Positions 1-11,519 of a stretch of DNA of 64,000 bases are shown one piece after another (position 1 is the first letter of the stretch; each line of letters starts with the position of its first letter). Under the pieces are notes generated by a model. The model was not told where the DNA came from. It ran no database searches and worked only from the letters and a program-made list of their open reading frames with translations. The position numbers and the translations under genes were made by a program. Source of the stretch: Gemmatimonadaceae bacterium (GTDB lineage Bacteria > Gemmatimonadota > Gemmatimonadetes > Gemmatimonadales > Gemmatimonadaceae). Location: assembly GCA_030835125.1 (NCBI GenBank), contig JAUQWM010000012.1, forward strand, positions 1 through 64,000. The letters run 5' to 3'.

Positions 1-2504
<2,504 letters not shown>

Positions 2505-2772
2505 TTTTCCTGCCAATACGCGCGATCATCACGAGTGAGCAATTCGTACAAAAGCGAATTGCGTCACTACGGTGTGTTCATTCCGGCACATGCCGTTGAT
2601 ACGGCACGTGCTGATTTCCACAATCACGTTGTCCATCGGTTGTCAAACAGCGGATCCAGGGCCCCTGAGGGGTCCCGGAACAAGAAGAAAACCGGATTGA
2701 GCGTTGGTGGTCGTGCGGGCGGGCGACACGAGAGCTGCTTTCGGTCCCGAGGGACTTACTCGCGTGCTCCGT
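2505..2772 (-). other. 16S-23S internal transcribed spacer without tRNA genes
   Basis: About 268 bases separate 16S from 23S. I looked for the usual tRNA-Ile or tRNA-Ala and see no T-arm or anticodon arm. The spacer holds a boxA-like site and short GC hairpins only. A tRNA-free spacer is known in several phyla and here contrasts with three tRNA genes upstream of the operon. Confidence 0.8.
2640..2651 (-). promoter_or_regulatory. boxA-like antitermination site in the 16S-23S spacer
   Basis: On the transcribed strand the spacer reads GCTGTTTGACAA, one base from the boxA consensus GCTCTTTGAYAA. Nearly the same word occurs in the 16S leader. In bacterial rRNA operons boxA is bound by NusB-NusE and prevents premature Rho termination. 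The repeated occurrence in leader and spacer supports the call. Confidence 0.6.
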
Positions 2773-4302
<1,530 letters not shown>

Positions 4303-4452
4303 TTAAACAGGCTCGTCCGAACTGGCTTGCCACGCGTTATGTGGCAATAAGTCCGAATCACTTTCTAGTACGTCAGTTGAACTCTCCCCGGGACCTGATC
4401 GTCATCCCGGTTCGACGAGTCCGCCTCGCACTTCCATCAACGCTCAATCCAG

Positions 4453-4464
4453 TTATCAAACAGC
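4453..4464 (-). promoter_or_regulatory. boxA-like antitermination site in the 16S leader
   Basis: The transcribed strand reads GCTGTTTGATAA, matching boxA (GCTCTTTGAYAA) at all but one position. It lies about 45 bases downstream of the predicted start of transcription and 150 bases before 16S, the usual location. The same near-consensus word is found in the 16S-23S spacer. Confidence 0.65.
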
Positions 4465-4504
4465 TTTATGTCTCGAAAATCTGCCCCAGTTCGGGCAGCC
4501 GACC

Positions 4505-4533
4505 ATACTACCTAGTCAGTCTCGGTTGGTCAA
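4505..4533 (-). promoter_or_regulatory. rRNA operon promoter, TTGACC-N17-TAGTAT
   Basis: On the minus strand a -35 hexamer TTGACC (4528-4533) and a -10 hexamer TAGTAT (4505-4510) are separated by exactly 17 bases. Transcription would start near 4498, about 200 bases upstream of 16S and upstream of the boxA site. It lies between tRNA-Lys and the rRNA genes, so the tRNAs are probably expressed separately. Confidence 0.75.
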
Positions 4534-4660
4534 GTGGGAGCGAGCAACTGCCTCTAGCTGCCCAGTCCGTCTCAACTCCTGTCCCGGGGCGACCTTCCAC
4601 TGCCTCCGGGGGACCCCAATGCTAGCAACTTCGATCAAGCGCGCAAGTGGGGAAAACCGT

Positions 4661-4706
4661 CAGAATGCAGAGTGCAGATTGCTGATTGCAGAGTGCGGAT
4701 TGATGC
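4661..4706. repeat. imperfect 7-8 base tandem repeat block
   Basis: Units of the type GCAGAGTG and CAGATTG alternate several times with small variations. The block sits between tRNA-Lys and the rRNA promoter. It resembles in style the other heptamer blocks at 11434, 14456, 24593 and 50006, though the unit sequence differs. No function is apparent. Confidence 0.6.
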
Positions 4707-4806
4707 CGGCCGATGCTGCCCCTTCGCGCCAGCACCAGTGCCAAGCAGCCAGCGGCAGGACCAGCCCGCGGCAATCAGCCACGCAGCACCAAGCTTCCTT
4801 TTCAAA

Positions 4807-4879
4807 TGCTCCGTGATGGACTCGAACCATCAACCTAGCGATTAAGAGTCGCTTGCTCTACCAATTGAGCTAACGGAGC
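4807..4879 (-). tRNA. tRNA-Lys (CTT)
   Basis: A 73-base cloverleaf: acceptor GCTCCGT pairs with ACGGAGC, discriminator A, anticodon loop CTCTTAA (anticodon CTT, codon AAG) on an AGCGA/TCGCT stem, and T arm GATGG-TTCGAGT-CCATC. CCA is not encoded. It is the last of three tRNA genes reading toward the rRNA operon. Confidence 0.96.
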
Positions 4880-4904
4880 CTCGCGGGTACCCGACTCGCG
4901 AAGA

Positions 4905-4981
<77 letters not shown>

Positions 4982-5023
4982 CTCGTCGTGGGCCGGTTCG
5001 CGCGGAAATGCCTTCCGCGCGAG

Positions 5024-5097
5024 TCGGGGCGGCCGGATTTGAACCGGCGACCTCCTGCTCCCAAAGCAGGCGCGATACCGGGCTACGCTACGCCCCG
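5024..5097 (-). tRNA. tRNA-Pro (TGG)
   Basis: A 74-base cloverleaf: acceptor CGGGGCG with CGCCCCG, discriminator A, anticodon loop TTTGGGA on CCTGC/GCAGG, giving anticodon TGG. CCA is not encoded. It starts 38 bases after the stop of rdgB and may receive readthrough from that operon; no separate promoter was clear. Confidence 0.96.
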
Positions 5098-5135
5098 CTG
5101 AGGAACTCGGAATTGTAGCCCCACCTCACCGATTG

Positions 5136-5744
5136 TCAACGTGTTGCAGCGATCCGCTCGAGCAACGCGCGAAAGGCGCGACCCCGGTGACTGACGCGTT
5201 CCTTGGCCTCGCGACTGCTCTCGCCGAACGTCGCGCCCAGCTCGTCCGACAGGAAGTACGGATCGTAGCCGAATCCCTCGACACCGCGCGGTTCGCGCAC
5301 GATCCGCCCGGACGTCTCGCCGCGGATCACCAGTTCACCGCCCGCATCGCACCACGCGGCCGCGCACACGTATTGCGCCACCGGATCAGCCACGTCCCGG
5401 AGCCTCTCGAGCAGCTTCGCGTTGTTGGCGTCGTCGAGGACCTGCCCCGCGAGGTCGGAGCGCCCCGACCAGCGTTTGCTCCGCACCCCCGGAGCGCCGC
5501 CCAGCACCGCGACCTCGAGCCCGGAGTCGTCGGCGACGACCGCGCGACCCGTGAGGGCGTGGAAGTAGCGGGCCTTGGCGAGCGCGTTCCGCTCGAACGT
5601 GTCGAACGCCTCCACCGCGTCCTCGTCGGTCGTCTCGACCGCGCCGGCCTCGCGGAGGTCCTGGACCGCGAACCCCGCGGCGGCGAACAGCGGGCGCAAC
5701 TCGCGCAGCTTCCCTTCGCTGCGCGTGGCGAGCAGCACCGTCAC
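5136..5744 (-). CDS. rdgB: non-canonical purine NTP pyrophosphatase (RdgB/HAM1)
   Basis: Hydrolyses dITP, XTP and similar damaged purine triphosphates to monophosphates, cleaning the nucleotide pool in the cytoplasm. The 202-residue product shows the family motifs in order: [11 protein letters not shown] (residues 7-17), ADDSGLEV (71-78), GFGYDPYF (157-164) and SHRGRAF (185-191), and has normal family length. I place the start at a GTG (5742-5744) that overlaps the rph stop by four bases, which implies coupled translation. It is the last protein gene of the leftward operon that begins at 8789. The rph-rdgB pairing is common in bacteria. Confidence 0.95.
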   Translation of the reverse strand: MTVLLATRSEGKLRELRPLFAAAGFAVQDLREAGAVETTDEDAVEAFDTFERNALAKARYFHALTGRAVVADDSGLEVAVLGGAPGVRSKRWSGRSDLAGQVLDDANNAKLLERLRDVADPVAQYVCAAAWCDAGGELVIRGETSGRIVREPRGVEGFGYDPYFLSDELGATFGESSREAKERVSHRGRAFRALLERIAATR

Positions 5745-6457
5745 CGGCCGCCTAACGCCGCCCGCTGCGATGCATCCAGCGTGGCGATCCCCGCCTCGGC
5801 CAGCGACAGCAGCCCGTCGAGTTCGGCCCGGTCGAACGTGCCGTGCTCGCCCGTGCCCTGCACCTCGACGAACCGCCCCTCGCTGCTCATGACCACGTTC
5901 ATGTCCACGGCCGCGCGGACATCCTCCTCGTAGTCCAGGTCCAGGCAGGCCATCCCGTCCACCACCCCGACGCTCACCGCCGCCACCCGCCGCCGGACCG
6001 GCGTCACCTCGAGGCGCCCGCGCTGGATCAGCCAGTCGAACGCGTCGATCACCGCGACGCAGGCCCCCGTGATCGCTGCCGTGCGCGTCCCGCCATCGGC
6101 GTCCAGCACGTCGCAGTCGACCCGGAGGGTCACCTCGCCGAACCGGTAGTCGTCGAGCATGGCCCGGACGCTCCGCCCGATCAGGCGCTGGATCTCGTGG
6201 GTGCGGCCACCAAGGTGCGATCGCTCGCGTGGGGCCCGCGTACGCGTCGCGCGCGGCAGCATGGCGTACTCGGAGGTGATCCACCCCTGGCCGCTGCCCT
6301 TCCGCCACGCGGGAACGCCGTCCTCGACCGAGACGGCGCAGAGCACCCGGGTATTCCCGAACGCCGACAGGCATGACCCCTCGGCCTGCCTGACGACTCC
6401 TCGCTCGAGCACCACGGGCCGCATCGCGCCGGCGGCGCGATCAGATCGCATTGCCAT
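5741..6457 (-). CDS. rph: ribonuclease PH
   Basis: Phosphorolytic 3'-5' exoribonuclease that trims tRNA precursors and degrades structured RNA, acting as a hexamer in the cytoplasm. The 238-residue protein is of standard length and has the RNase PH signature region [17 protein letters not shown] and the phosphate-binding [18 protein letters not shown] segment. Its start overlaps the end of rfaE2 by 17 bases and its stop overlaps rdgB by four, so the whole run is translationally coupled. An rph gene ahead of three tRNA genes is functionally fitting, though that placement may be chance. Confidence 0.95.
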   Translation of the reverse strand: MAMRSDRAAGAMRPVVLERGVVRQAEGSCLSAFGNTRVLCAVSVEDGVPAWRKGSGQGWITSEYAMLPRATRTRAPRERSHLGGRTHEIQRLIGRSVRAMLDDYRFGEVTLRVDCDVLDADGGTRTAAITGACVAVIDAFDWLIQRGRLEVTPVRRRVAAVSVGVVDGMACLDLDYEEDVRAAVDMNVVMSSEGRFVEVQGTGEHGTFDRAELDGLLSLAEAGIATLDASQRAALGGR

Positions 6458-6938
6458 TTCCCTCTCGCATCCTGGTGACGGTCGCCGTCGTGGAGTGGCC
6501 CGGGGTCAGGGGAACGATCACCACCCGCCCCCCGCGGCCCAGCACCTCCGAGGCGCCCACGACGGTCTCGACGGAATAGTCCCCACCCTTGACCAGCACG
6601 TCCGGCGCGAGCGCGCGGATAAGGTCGATCGGCGTGTCCTCACCGAACAGCACCACGGCGTCCACCGCCTCCAGCGCCGCCAGCACATGCGCGCGTTCCG
6701 CCTCCGACCTGATCGGCCGCGACGGTCCCTTGAGCCGGCGCACCGAGGCATCGCTGTTCAGGCCGACGACCAGCGCGTCGCCCAGCGCGCGCGCCGTCAC
6801 CAGCACGTCGACATGACCGGGATGCAGGAGGTCGAAGACGCCATTCGTGAACACGACGGTGCCCTGCCCCGAACGCCAACCCAGGGCAGCGTCCAGCGAC
6901 ATGACCTTTCGCTGAGGATCGAGGGTGCGCGCGGTCAA
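6441..6938 (-). CDS. rfaE2: D-glycero-beta-D-manno-heptose-1-phosphate adenylyltransferase (RfaE2/HldE C-terminal type)
   Basis: Makes ADP-heptose, the precursor of LPS inner-core heptose. The 165-residue protein is a single nucleotidyltransferase domain with the [16 protein letters not shown] motif (HxGH) at residues 31-46, the [16 protein letters not shown] segment and [12 protein letters not shown]. Length fits the stand-alone adenylyltransferase (RfaE2), not the bifunctional HldE with a kinase domain; the kinase must be elsewhere. It overlaps rph and is followed upstream by an LptE-like lipoprotein gene, consistent with an LPS-related operon. Confidence 0.9.
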   Translation of the reverse strand: MTARTLDPQRKVMSLDAALGWRSGQGTVVFTNGVFDLLHPGHVDVLVTARALGDALVVGLNSDASVRRLKGPSRPIRSEAERAHVLAALEAVDAVVLFGEDTPIDLIRALAPDVLVKGGDYSVETVVGASEVLGRGGRVVIVPLTPGHSTTATVTRMREGNGNAI

Positions 6939-7288
6939 AAGGTCCGGATGACCTGTGGCGCGAACCGGAACTGACGGACGAACAGCGGAAGCTCGACCGT
7001 CTCCGAATACTCGGACGAGATGATGATGCGCCCGGCCTCACGCCGGATGCGGACCCGGGCCGCCTCGCCGGGGAGCCCCAGTGAGTCGGCGGCCCCGGCC
7101 AGCCGCAAGCGGATCGTGTCGTCGTCCCGGTTGTGCGCAAAACGGGCTTCCTGTTCCATCGCGTCCCGCCAGCGGTAGAAGCGCATGTAGACCTCGCCGA
7201 TGTTGAACCCGAAGTAGGCGACGGTGACGACGACGAGCAGGGTCACGAGGCACCCGAGCCGGCTGCTCCCCCGACGGCGCGTCACCAC
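6935..7288 (-). CDS. small membrane-anchored protein, possibly DUF4845-like
   Basis: A 117-residue protein with a basic N terminus ([10 protein letters not shown]), one membrane segment at about residues 12-30 and a periplasm-facing remainder that ends in an amphipathic beta-like stretch ([16 protein letters not shown]). This architecture resembles DUF4845 proteins, which have one helix and a small soluble domain, but the match is by overall pattern and I am not certain. It overlaps the gene before it by seven bases and the gene after it by four, so it belongs to the same coupled operon. Confidence 0.6.
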   Translation of the reverse strand: MVTRRRGSSRLGCLVTLLVVVTVAYFGFNIGEVYMRFYRWRDAMEQEARFAHNRDDDTIRLRLAGAADSLGLPGEAARVRIRREAGRIIISSEYSETVELPLFVRQFRFAPQVIRTF

Positions 7289-7785
7289 TGGGACTGCGCT
7301 CCCTCGACGATGTCGCTGATGATGCGCTGGAGCGCCTGCTGCCGACCCGCCGGCTCGGCACGCTCGGCGTACTCGCCCTCTGCCTGCAGGCCGGCGCGCT
7401 CGAACAGCGTGCGACCGGTGGTCTGGTCGACGATCCAGACATCGACGACGAGTTGGACGCGACGCCGGGCAGAGGTGGCCCGGGACGGGTCGGCGCTGAA
7501 GCCGACCGGTACGTCGGGTTCATAGCGCCTGACGATACCCCTGACGACGGCGTTGGCCCTGGACTCGGGGGCCTCGCGTAACCCGAGGCGGTCGGTGAGC
7601 GCCTTGCGCAACTCGAGGTGCAGCTCGCCGGCGACCTCGGGGTTGGCGGTCTCGTTCTCGAAGGGGATGACCGCGACCGTGCGGATATGGCGCGGCAGTC
7701 CCCCGCCCCCGGACAGGCTGTAGAGACAGCCCGTCAGCAGGACCGCGCTAAGGACGCCAAATCGCCGCATCAAACCCCGTTTCAC
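7282..7785 (-). CDS. lptE: LptE-like lipoprotein
   Basis: Probably the outer-membrane lipoprotein that plugs the LptD barrel and helps insert LPS. The 167-residue product has a lipoprotein signal with lipobox LLTGC (Cys about residue 20), then CLYSLSGGGGLPRHIRTVAVIPFENE, the typical start of the LptE fold, and alternating helix-strand pattern with a conserved VVRGIVRRYEP segment. The start could be the first Met or Met6 (MRRFGVL); both give a usable signal. Neighbouring rfaE2 and lpxH support an LPS role. Sequence divergence in this family is large, so the assignment is by architecture. Confidence 0.7.
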   Translation of the reverse strand: MKRGLMRRFGVLSAVLLTGCLYSLSGGGGLPRHIRTVAVIPFENETANPEVAGELHLELRKALTDRLGLREAPESRANAVVRGIVRRYEPDVPVGFSADPSRATSARRRVQLVVDVWIVDQTTGRTLFERAGLQAEGEYAERAEPAGRQQALQRIISDIVEGAQSQW

Positions 7786-8392
7786 GGATGACCTGCCGGA
7801 TGGTGAGGACGAGCGTACGTCCGGCCCCCTGTTGCCTGTAAACTACGCGGGTCGTGTCCCCGCGTTCTAGCACCTGCTCGACGCGCCCGCGATCGATCCG
7901 CTCCATCCGCGCCAGTGCCTGGGGGCCGAACGCCAGGCGCCAGCGGGGCTCGGTCCCGATTTCCATCCGCAAGGTATCGCCATCGAGCCTCGCCGACGTG
8001 TCCGTGGCACTCACGCGCACCACGCCGAGCGCCGCCCACAGCATGGGGACCGGGGGAAGCGACCGGCGCGCCTCATCCTGGGCCAGCGCGGTGAGGGAAT
8101 CCGCGATGAGGATCACAAAGCCGCCACTGCTGCCGTTGTCGAGGAAGAGGTCGATGCGCACGCTGTCGGGTGCGGCGACCCGTGCCAGGCCCTCGCCGCG
8201 CGCCGAAAAGACGCGCTCCTTGTACTCCCAGCGGAACAGGATCCGGCGGTAGCCAGGCGGCAGCCGGGTGTCGGGAACCCCGCGGGCCACCGGGACGCCG
8301 GCCAGCGGCCCGGCGCGGGGCGCCGAGGCGCAGCCCGCGATCGCTGCCAACCACGCGACGCCGGCGATCCTAACGAGGGACGGGGCGGCCAA
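7748..8392 (-). CDS. lipoprotein of unknown function
   Basis: About 214 residues. The frame is open to 8506, but residues before 8392 overlap the thioesterase gene and look non-native; a TTG at 8390-8392 gives a convincing signal (LAAPSLVRIAGVAW then lipobox AIAGC). The mature part begins CASAPRAGPLAG and is rich in beta-strand pattern (FSARGEGLARVAAPDSVRIDLF, then GFVILIADS), reminiscent of LolB or DUF4292 lipid-binding folds. Outer-membrane location is inferred from the lipobox. It overlaps lptE by 38 bases and the thioesterase gene by 23. Confidence 0.7.
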   Translation of the reverse strand: MAAPSLVRIAGVAWLAAIAGCASAPRAGPLAGVPVARGVPDTRLPPGYRRILFRWEYKERVFSARGEGLARVAAPDSVRIDLFLDNGSSGGFVILIADSLTALAQDEARRSLPPVPMLWAALGVVRVSATDTSARLDGDTLRMEIGTEPRWRLAFGPQALARMERIDRGRVEQVLERGDTTRVVYRQQGAGRTLVLTIRQVIRETGFDAAIWRP

Positions 8393-8789
8393 GGAGGGCG
8401 CGAATATCCGCTGGAAGGGTCGTGGCACGGCCGTCGGGGTCGAGTGCCACCAGGGTGGTGCTGGCCGTGGCGAGGCGCTGCCCGGTGTCGGCGTTGCTGA
8501 TGACATAGTCGAAGGTGAGCCCTCGCGAGCCCAGCCTCGAGAGGATCGTGGTCACGCGGATGCGATCGTCGTACCGGGCCGGGGCATGGTACCGGAGGCT
8601 CGCCTCGGCGACGGCGAGCGGGACCCCGCGGCGTTCCATGTCGGCGTAAGACATGCCGAGCGACCGGATGTACTCGGTGCGCCCGATCTCGCACCAGGCC
8701 AGGTACTCGGCATGGTACACGACCCCCATCCGATCCGTTTCGCCGTACCGCACGCGAAGGTCCGTGTCGTGCGAGGGGAGGTCGGTCAT
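8370..8789 (-). CDS. ybgC: YbgC-type acyl-CoA thioesterase (hotdog fold)
   Basis: Hydrolyses short or medium acyl-CoA thioesters. The 139-residue product shows the 4-hydroxybenzoyl-CoA thioesterase signature VRYGETDRMGVVYHAEYLAW at residues 12-31, with the catalytic Asp in ETDRMG, and has the normal hotdog length. I chose the ATG at 8789 because longer frames upstream lack homology and cross the lpxH promoter. It is the first gene of the leftward envelope operon; YbgC often accompanies envelope genes such as tol-pal, which are not in this window. Confidence 0.9.
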   Translation of the reverse strand: MTDLPSHDTDLRVRYGETDRMGVVYHAEYLAWCEIGRTEYIRSLGMSYADMERRGVPLAVAEASLRYHAPARYDDRIRVTTILSRLGSRGLTFDYVISNADTGQRLATASTTLVALDPDGRATTLPADIRALLGRPVPR

Positions 8790-8820
8790 GCGGGTGCATG
8801 ATCGCCGCGCGCGCCCGGGT

Positions 8821-8849
8821 TTGTAAAGAGACGGCGCCCCGCGTAGACT
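8821..8849 (+). promoter_or_regulatory. lpxH promoter, TTGTAA-N17-TAGACT
   Basis: A -35 TTGTAA (8821-8826) and a -10 TAGACT (8844-8849) are 17 bases apart. The start of transcription should fall at about 8855-8857, that is on the GTG at 8856, so the lpxH mRNA would be leaderless. Confidence 0.65.
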
Positions 8850-8855
8850 GTGCGC

Positions 8856-9635
8856 GTGCTGCCGGCGCCCTGTTTCGTCTTCTCCGACGTGCACCTGGGC
8901 GTGACCCCGCCGCAGGTCGAGCGCTCGCTGCTGGCGTTCCTCGAGCACGCTCGCGGCGCCGCAGGCTCGGTCGTCATCAACGGCGACCTCTTCGACTTCT
9001 GGTTCGAGTGGCGCTCGGTGATTCCCCGCGCCGGGTTCCGCGTGCTGGCGTCCCTGGCGCGCCTGTCCGAGGCGGGCATCCCGATCCTGTGGATCGCCGG
9101 CAACCACGACTGCTGGGGCGGCGCGGTGCTGCGGGAGGATGTCGGGGTCACGTACCACGTCGGGGCCTGGACCGGCGAGATCGCCGGGTGGCGAACGCGC
9201 TTCGACCACGGCGACGGGCTGCGCGACGAGGAAGACCGGCGCTACCGGATGCTGCGGGCGGTGCTGCGACATCCCTGGTCGATCCGGGCCTTCCGGTGGA
9301 TCCACCCCGACCTGGGGACCCGGATCGCGTTAGGCTCGTCGCACGCCAGCCGGACCTATCGCGCCCGCGATGGCGGCGAGGGGCTGCGCCAGGTGGCGCG
9401 ACGGGCACTGGATGCCACGCCGGGCACCGACCTCCTTGTGTTCGGCCACTCCCATGTCGCGCAGCTCGAGCAGACGCCGGCGGGCGTCTACGCGAACGCC
9501 GGGACCTGGATGGACGACACGACGTACCTCACGATCCGTGAGGACGCGGTCCGGCTGCACCGGTGGTCTCCCGAAACGCCCGGGCTGGAGATTGCCGTGG
9601 TCCCCCGCGGCGCCCTGCTCACCAGCGGACGCTGA
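8856..9635 (+). CDS. lpxH: UDP-2,3-diacylglucosamine diphosphatase
   Basis: Cleaves UDP-2,3-diacylglucosamine to lipid X in lipid A synthesis, at the inner membrane face. The 259-residue protein has all metallophosphoesterase motifs: SDVHLG near the N terminus, NGDLFDFWFEW, GNHDCW, DHGD and FGHSHVAQ, and the length is right for LpxH. I choose GTG 8856 over GTG 8850 because the -10 hexamer ends at 8849, leaving no message upstream of 8856; the mRNA would be leaderless. It is divergent from the LPS operon and its last 17 bases overlap the convergent gene at 9619. Confidence 0.92.
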   Translation: MLPAPCFVFSDVHLGVTPPQVERSLLAFLEHARGAAGSVVINGDLFDFWFEWRSVIPRAGFRVLASLARLSEAGIPILWIAGNHDCWGGAVLREDVGVTYHVGAWTGEIAGWRTRFDHGDGLRDEEDRRYRMLRAVLRHPWSIRAFRWIHPDLGTRIALGSSHASRTYRARDGGEGLRQVARRALDATPGTDLLVFGHSHVAQLEQTPAGVYANAGTWMDDTTYLTIREDAVRLHRWSPETPGLEIAVVPRGALLTSGR

Positions 9636-10209
9636 GCCCGAGGCCGACTCCGCGCGGCAGGTGGCGCATCCCGACGCGTGCCGGCAGGTCCCAGAGCAGC
9701 GAGGCCACGAAGGCATCGGCCCCGGCGAACAGGTGGTTGAAGACGAGGACGGCGATCCAGTCCTCCACCTGCGTGCGACGGGCCTCCACCCGCTCGAGGT
9801 CGAACCGATTCGCGGCGGTGTCGAGCGGGACGAAGTTCCCATCGTTGTCGACGACGGGCGCGCCGGTCACCGGGTCGACCTGCCACCGGTTGACGATGAC
9901 GTCCCGCGACCGTGCCCGCGCGATGCGCAGGTCGTTCTGCGCCTTGAGCAGCATCACGACCGACATCGCCTCGACCCCGGCGTAGATCGCGCCGGGCACC
10001 TGCCGGCCGAGACGGGACTGGCCGAGGCCGGGGACAAAGAGCGACGTCAGGAAGGCCCGGCCCGGGGACACCGGGGGGCGCAGCGAGTCGAACGGCACGA
10101 GCCTTGGCGCTCGCCGCACTCCCGCCGAATCGCGGCCGGCTTGTGCGGTCACCCGTGCCGGCAATGCCGCCAGGGCGACCGTCAGGGTGACGAGTGCCAA
10201 CCAGGCCAT
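9619..10209 (-). CDS. DUF5683-like exported protein
   Basis: A 196-residue protein with an N-terminal signal or membrane helix (MAWLALVTLTVALAALPARV, cut near AQA). The middle part reads PPVSPGRAFLTSLFVPGLGQ followed by a hydrophobic AIYAGVEAMSVVMLL stretch, which resembles the PGxGQ region of DUF5683 proteins. A second membrane-like stretch lies near residues 150-175. I chose ATG 10209 because it gives a clean signal; GTG 10254 is an alternative. The gene is the last in the leftward selD unit, 54 bases after tRNA-Sec. Function unknown. Confidence 0.65.
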   Translation of the reverse strand: MAWLALVTLTVALAALPARVTAQAGRDSAGVRRAPRLVPFDSLRPPVSPGRAFLTSLFVPGLGQSRLGRQVPGAIYAGVEAMSVVMLLKAQNDLRIARARSRDVIVNRWQVDPVTGAPVVDNDGNFVPLDTAANRFDLERVEARRTQVEDWIAVLVFNHLFAGADAFVASLLWDLPARVGMRHLPRGVGLGLSVRW

Positions 10210-10262
10210 CCGGCTGCGATCGAGCAACGAATCCTCGCTGGTGAAACGATGCACCGTGGTGG

Positions 10263-10359
10263 TGGCGGGAGCGTATGGGAATCGAACCCACCCGACCCGA
10301 CGAAGTCAGGTCACAATCGTTTTGAAGACGACGAGAGCCACCAGGCCCCAGACACCCCC
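10263..10359 (-). tRNA. selC: tRNA-Sec (TCA), selenocysteine tRNA
   Basis: A 97-base tRNA with the hallmarks of tRNA-Sec: an 8-bp acceptor stem (GGGGGTGT with ACGCTCCC, two G-U pairs), a 6-bp D stem closing a TGGT loop, anticodon loop CTTCAAA (anticodon TCA, reads UGA), a long variable arm with a 7-bp stem (GACCTGA with TCGGGTC) and a TTCGATT T loop. CCA is encoded (10263-10265). It starts 7 bases after the stop of selD, so the two are surely co-transcribed. selA and selB are not in the window. Confidence 0.95.
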
Positions 10360-10366
10360 GGTTCCA

Positions 10367-11404
10367 CTACGCGAGGACCAGCAGTCGCTCCCCACGCGGC
10401 AGGACGTCACCGACCACCACGGCCTGCGAAACGCGCGAAAGATAGTCCCCGACCTGCGCCCGAGGCAGCGAGACCAGGAGTCCGCCCGACGTCTGCGGGT
10501 CCAGTACAAGCGCGCGAAGGAACGGTTCCGGATTCCCCCAGTCCACCAGGTCGCGGACGAACGCCTCGTTCCGGTCGGCGCCCCCCGGAGTCGCGCCGGC
10601 CCTCCAGGCCTCGAGGGCGCCGGGGAGGACGGGCAGTTGCGCGGCGCGTATCCTCACCGTGACACCGCTCGCGCGCGCGACATGCGCCGCGTGGCCGAGC
10701 AACCCGAAACCGGTCACGTCCGTGGCGCATCGCGCTCCGACAGCGAGCGCCGCGACCGATGCGTCGCGATTCAGCGTGCACATCGAGGCAATGGTGGGTG
10801 CCGCGACGTCACGGGTCACGATGCCGCGCTTGAGGCCCGTGGTGACGAAGCCCGTGCCCAGGGCCTTGGTGAGCACGAGCACGTCGCCAGGCAGCGCGGC
10901 GGCATTGGTGAGGATTCGATCCGGGTGGACCCGTCCCGTCACCGAGAGCCCGTACTTCAGTTCCTCGTCGATGATGGAGTGGCCGCCAATCACGCTGGCG
11001 CCCGCCTCGTGGACCTTGTCCTGGCCGCCGCGGAGGATCTCGGTCAGGACCTCGATCGGCAGCTTCCCGCTCGGGAACCCGACGATTCCGAGCGCGGTGA
11101 GGGGCTCGCCGCCCATGGCGTAGACGTCCGACAGGGCGTTGGCCGCCGCGACCTGCCCGAACTCGTACGGATTGTCGACGATGGGCGCGAAGAAGTCGAC
11201 GGTCTGGACGAGCGCGAGATCGTCGGACACGCGAAAGACTCCCGCGTCATCGAAGGTCTCATGGCCGACGAGAATGCGGGGGTCGTGTCGCGCGACGAGC
11301 GGCGCGAGCGCTCGAGTCAGGTCACCCGGACCCAGCTTGGCCGCTCAACCCGCGCAGCGGGCGAACTGCGTCAACCGGAAGGCGTTCTCTCGCAGGTCGG
11401 TCAC
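10367..11404 (-). CDS. selD: selenide, water dikinase; selenoprotein with in-frame TGA
   Basis: Makes selenophosphate from selenide and ATP, the donor for Sec-tRNA synthesis. The gene reads through an in-frame TGA at 11345-11347 (residue 20): starting at GTG 11404 the protein runs MTDLRENAFRLTQFARCAG-Sec-AAKLGPGDL and continues without a break to 345 residues, the normal SelD length. The TGA occupies the active-site Cys/Sec position next to the catalytic Lys (AAK). Downstream motifs include QTVDFFAP, NALSDVYAMGG and TDVTGFGLLGH. A conventional caller would stop at the TGA and start at GTG 11230, losing the catalytic loop. tRNA-Sec follows directly. Confidence 0.93.
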
Positions 11405-11433
11405 GGGAGTAGGAGTTGGAGTGGACAAACATG

Positions 11434-11519
11434 GGCATCAGCATCAGGCATCGGGCATCAGGCATCAGGCATCAGGGTGGACACAGGGCCTGATGCCTGA
11501 TGCCCGATGCCTGATGCCT
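11434..11519. repeat. inverted CATCAGG heptamer repeat
   Basis: The left arm (11434-11476) is made of tandem CATCAGG-type units, the right arm (11488-11519) of the complement CCTGATG units, around an 11-base centre. The transcript could form a long imperfect hairpin. It fills the gap between ridA and selD, and a shorter copy with the same unit lies between tatD and secF at 14456-14521. Confidence 0.85.

Larger units (their letters stand above)
4303..4806 (-). other. rRNA operon leader and promoter region
   Basis: This 500-base stretch has no protein gene. Reading leftward it contains a short repeat block (4661-4706), one strong sigma70-type promoter (4505-4533), a boxA-like site (4453-4464) and then about 150 bases of pre-16S leader. 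Open frames here overlap the leader and have no homology I recognise. Confidence 0.8.

Noticed and set aside
5136-6374. A longer frame extending rdgB N-terminally
   Set aside because: Residues before the GTG 5744 are the antisense-type, Arg/Gly-rich translation of rph; the HAM1 family begins at [11 protein letters not shown].
11434-11519. Heptamer repeats as a CRISPR array
   Set aside because: Repeat unit is 7 bases, spacers are absent and the arms are inverted; no cas gene is present.
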